Shown: piece after piece, positions 62,736 through 64,000 of the stretch
Layout of the letters: each line of letters begins with the position of its first letter
Position numbering within the stretch: position 1 is the first letter of the stretch
Assembly (NCBI RefSeq): GCF_002797815.1
Contig: NZ_PGFJ01000001.1
Span: 1-64,000 of the forward strand
Direction: 5' to 3'
Length of the DNA stretch: 64,000 nucleotides
From: Mucilaginibacter auburnensis
Lineage (GTDB): Bacteria > Bacteroidota > Bacteroidia > Sphingobacteriales > Sphingobacteriaceae
Notes under the pieces: model-generated
What the model saw: only the letters and a program-made list of their open reading frames with translations
Database searches by the model: none
Told to the model about the DNA's origin: nothing
Program-made: the position numbers and the translations under genes

Positions 62736-64000
62736 TTAGCTAACTTTTCCAATTGTAGTTAATAATTTTCTGTTTTTGCGGTTATGCACAAAGCGGTAAA
62801 CGCTGGAGTAAATAACCGGCAACATTAACAGCGTTAGTATGGTAGCGGTCATTAAACCACCTATTACTACTATAGCCAATGGCTTTTGCGTTTCACTGCC
62901 TATTCCTGTTGAAATAGCGGCGGGCAGCAGGCCTATAGCAGCCATTAAGGCAGTCATAACTACCGGCCTAACCCGTGATATCACACCGTTCAGAATAGCC
63001 TGATCTAAAGGCATACCCTCATGCAGGTTTTTATTGAACACAGATATCAGTATTACCCCATTTTGTATACAAACCCCGAATAAAGCTATAAAACCTATAC
63101 CTGCCGATATACTGAAGTTAATGCCTGTAATGTGCAGGGCCAGTATACCGCCAATGAGCGCGAAGGGCACGTTCATAATAACCAGTATAGCATCTTTGGC
63201 ATTACCGAACATGGTAAACAGTATCAGGAAAATAACGATCAAACAAACAGGCACCACTTGCGACAAGGTTTTTGATGCCCTTATCTGGTTCTCAAACTCT
63301 CCGTTCCATGTAAAGCTGTAGCCGTGCTCCAATTTTACAGCCGCATGTACTTTTTCCTGCGCCTCGGCAATGGTGCTGCCCAGATCCCGGCCACGAACAG
63401 AAAATTTAACAGCTATGTAGCGGGAGTTATTATCCCTGAAAATAAACGCCGGACCTGTGATTTCCCTGATGTTGGAGATCTCCTTAAGCGCTATTTTTGA
63501 GCCGTTAAGTGTTGGCACCATCAGGTTTTCAATTTTATCCTGCCTGTCTCTGAAAGGTTTATCGTAACGGATACGGATATCAAACTTGCGTTCACCTTCA
63601 TACAGTTGCGATGCTGCCTTTCCTCCTATAGCCATTTCAATTACCGCGTTAGCATCGGCAGTAGCCACGCCATAGCGTGCCATTTTTTGCTGATCCAATT
63701 CTATCCTGAATTCCGGCTGGCCCAGGTTACGCAGTACACCTAAGTCATCAACACCTTTAATGTGTTTTAATACGCGCACCACCTCATCGGCTTTTTTATC
63801 CAGTTGGTTAAAATCGGGGCCAAATATTTTTACCGCCATACTTGCCGGCACGCCGGCAACAGCCTCGGCCACGTTATCAATAATGGGCTGCGAATAGTTA
63901 AATACAATGCCCGGGAAAACGCTTAGTTTTTTATCCATCTGGGCAATTAACTCTTCCTGGCTGATGTGGCGTTTCCATTGTTTTTTTGGTAACAGGTCAA
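62736..64000 (-). CDS. RND efflux pump inner-membrane protein, CzcA/CusA type (C-terminal part)
   Basis: The frame stays open to the window edge, so the N-terminal part is missing; about 421 residues are present. The heavy-metal RND pattern is clear: VFNYSQPIIDNVAEAVAGVPASMAVKIFG near the visible start, GEFENQIRASKTL, then membrane helices with VIMNVPFALIGGILAL, ISAGIGFIALFGVCIQNGVILI and SRVRPVVMTALMAAIGLLPAAISTG. These proteins export Co, Zn, Cd, Cu or Ag ions by proton antiport with a membrane-fusion protein and an outer-membrane channel. Which metal cannot be told here. Confidence 0.93.
   Translation of the reverse strand, partial: DLLPKKQWKRHISQEELIAQMDKKLSVFPGIVFNYSQPIIDNVAEAVAGVPASMAVKIFGPDFNQLDKKADEVVRVLKHIKGVDDLGVLRNLGQPEFRIELDQQKMARYGVATADANAVIEMAIGGKAASQLYEGERKFDIRIRYDKPFRDRQDKIENLMVPTLNGSKIALKEISNIREITGPAFIFRDNNSRYIAVKFSVRGRDLGSTIAEAQEKVHAAVKLEHGYSFTWNGEFENQIRASKTLSQVVPVCLIVIFLILFTMFGNAKDAILVIMNVPFALIGGILALHITGINFSISAGIGFIALFGVCIQNGVILISVFNKNLHEGMPLDQAILNGVISRVRPVVMTALMAAIGLLPAAISTGIGSETQKPLAIVVIGGLMTATILTLLMLPVIYSSVYRFVHNRKNRKLLTTIGKVS

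Noticed and set aside
1-64000. CRISPR array, rRNA operon, prophage or plasmid replication genes
   Set aside because: No regularly spaced repeats, rRNA sequence, phage structural genes or replication initiator were found anywhere in the window.

Overview
The window looks like chromosomal DNA of a soil or plant-associated Bacteroidota, most likely family Sphingobacteriaceae (Mucilaginibacter or Pedobacter-like). The reasons are the many SusC/SusD and TonB-dependent receptors, the abundant lipoproteins with relaxed lipoboxes, a KdpFABC operon with a stand-alone KdpD sensor domain, TAnnTTTG-type -7 promoter elements, no visible Shine-Dalgarno sites, tRNA genes without encoded CCA, and moderate GC. 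This placement is inference from gene content; no database search was possible.

Layout. 1-9.5 kb holds housekeeping and envelope genes: the gcvT 3' end, comB, a DUF4349 lipoprotein, dtd-mazG, a GHL10 glycosidase-like lipoprotein/exported protein, a coiled-coil membrane protein, an acyltransferase and an orphan NtrC-type response regulator. 9.5-17.8 kb holds a large LruC-domain lipoprotein, the three-gene circularly permuted ATP-grasp / alpha-E / transglutaminase operon, a thioredoxin-like lipoprotein, a Gfo/Idh/MocA oxidoreductase and a DUF4142 lipoprotein. 18.0-19.0 kb holds gcvH, a VanZ-like gene and a 45-residue lipoprotein. 19.0-25.0 kb is a tight five-gene minus-strand operon: an FAD disulfide reductase, an ABC ATPase, a permease fused to a substrate-binding domain, EgtB and EgtD. 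I read it as a combined ergothioneine synthesis, uptake and recycling unit. Its binding domain appears circularly permuted. This is the most interesting system in the window.

25.2-38.1 kb runs from a tRNA-Glu to a tRNA-Cys and holds a sulfate-ester utilisation locus: arylsulfotransferase, formylglycine-generating enzyme, two sulfatases, SusD and SusC. A TSUP permease lies next to the tRNA-Cys. The promoters of SusC and of tRNA-Cys/TSUP carry the same 17-base operator-like word, suggesting one sulfur-responsive regulator. 38.3-40.9 kb is a chromate-resistance operon (chrA, a small outer-membrane protein, and an unusual ChrB-AraC fusion). 41-44.3 kb has an outer-membrane beta-barrel receptor and an AraC regulator. 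44.3-45.75 kb is a decayed non-coding stretch with a chimeric relic made of pieces of the FGE and TSUP genes.

45.75-52.8 kb is a phytate/phosphate locus: TPR-HTH regulator, TonB-dependent receptor, beta-helix lipoprotein and beta-propeller phytase. 53.7-62.4 kb is the potassium-uptake kdp region: a 27-residue membrane peptide, kdpF, kdpA, kdpB, kdpC, a porin, a truncated KdpD and a separate HAMP-PAS histidine kinase. The window ends inside a CzcA/CusA-type RND pump gene. Short repeats recur between genes: paired GC-rich palindromes at 0.25 and 13.5 kb, an 18-base inverted repeat between kdpB and kdpC, and a possible miniature element at 62.5 kb.
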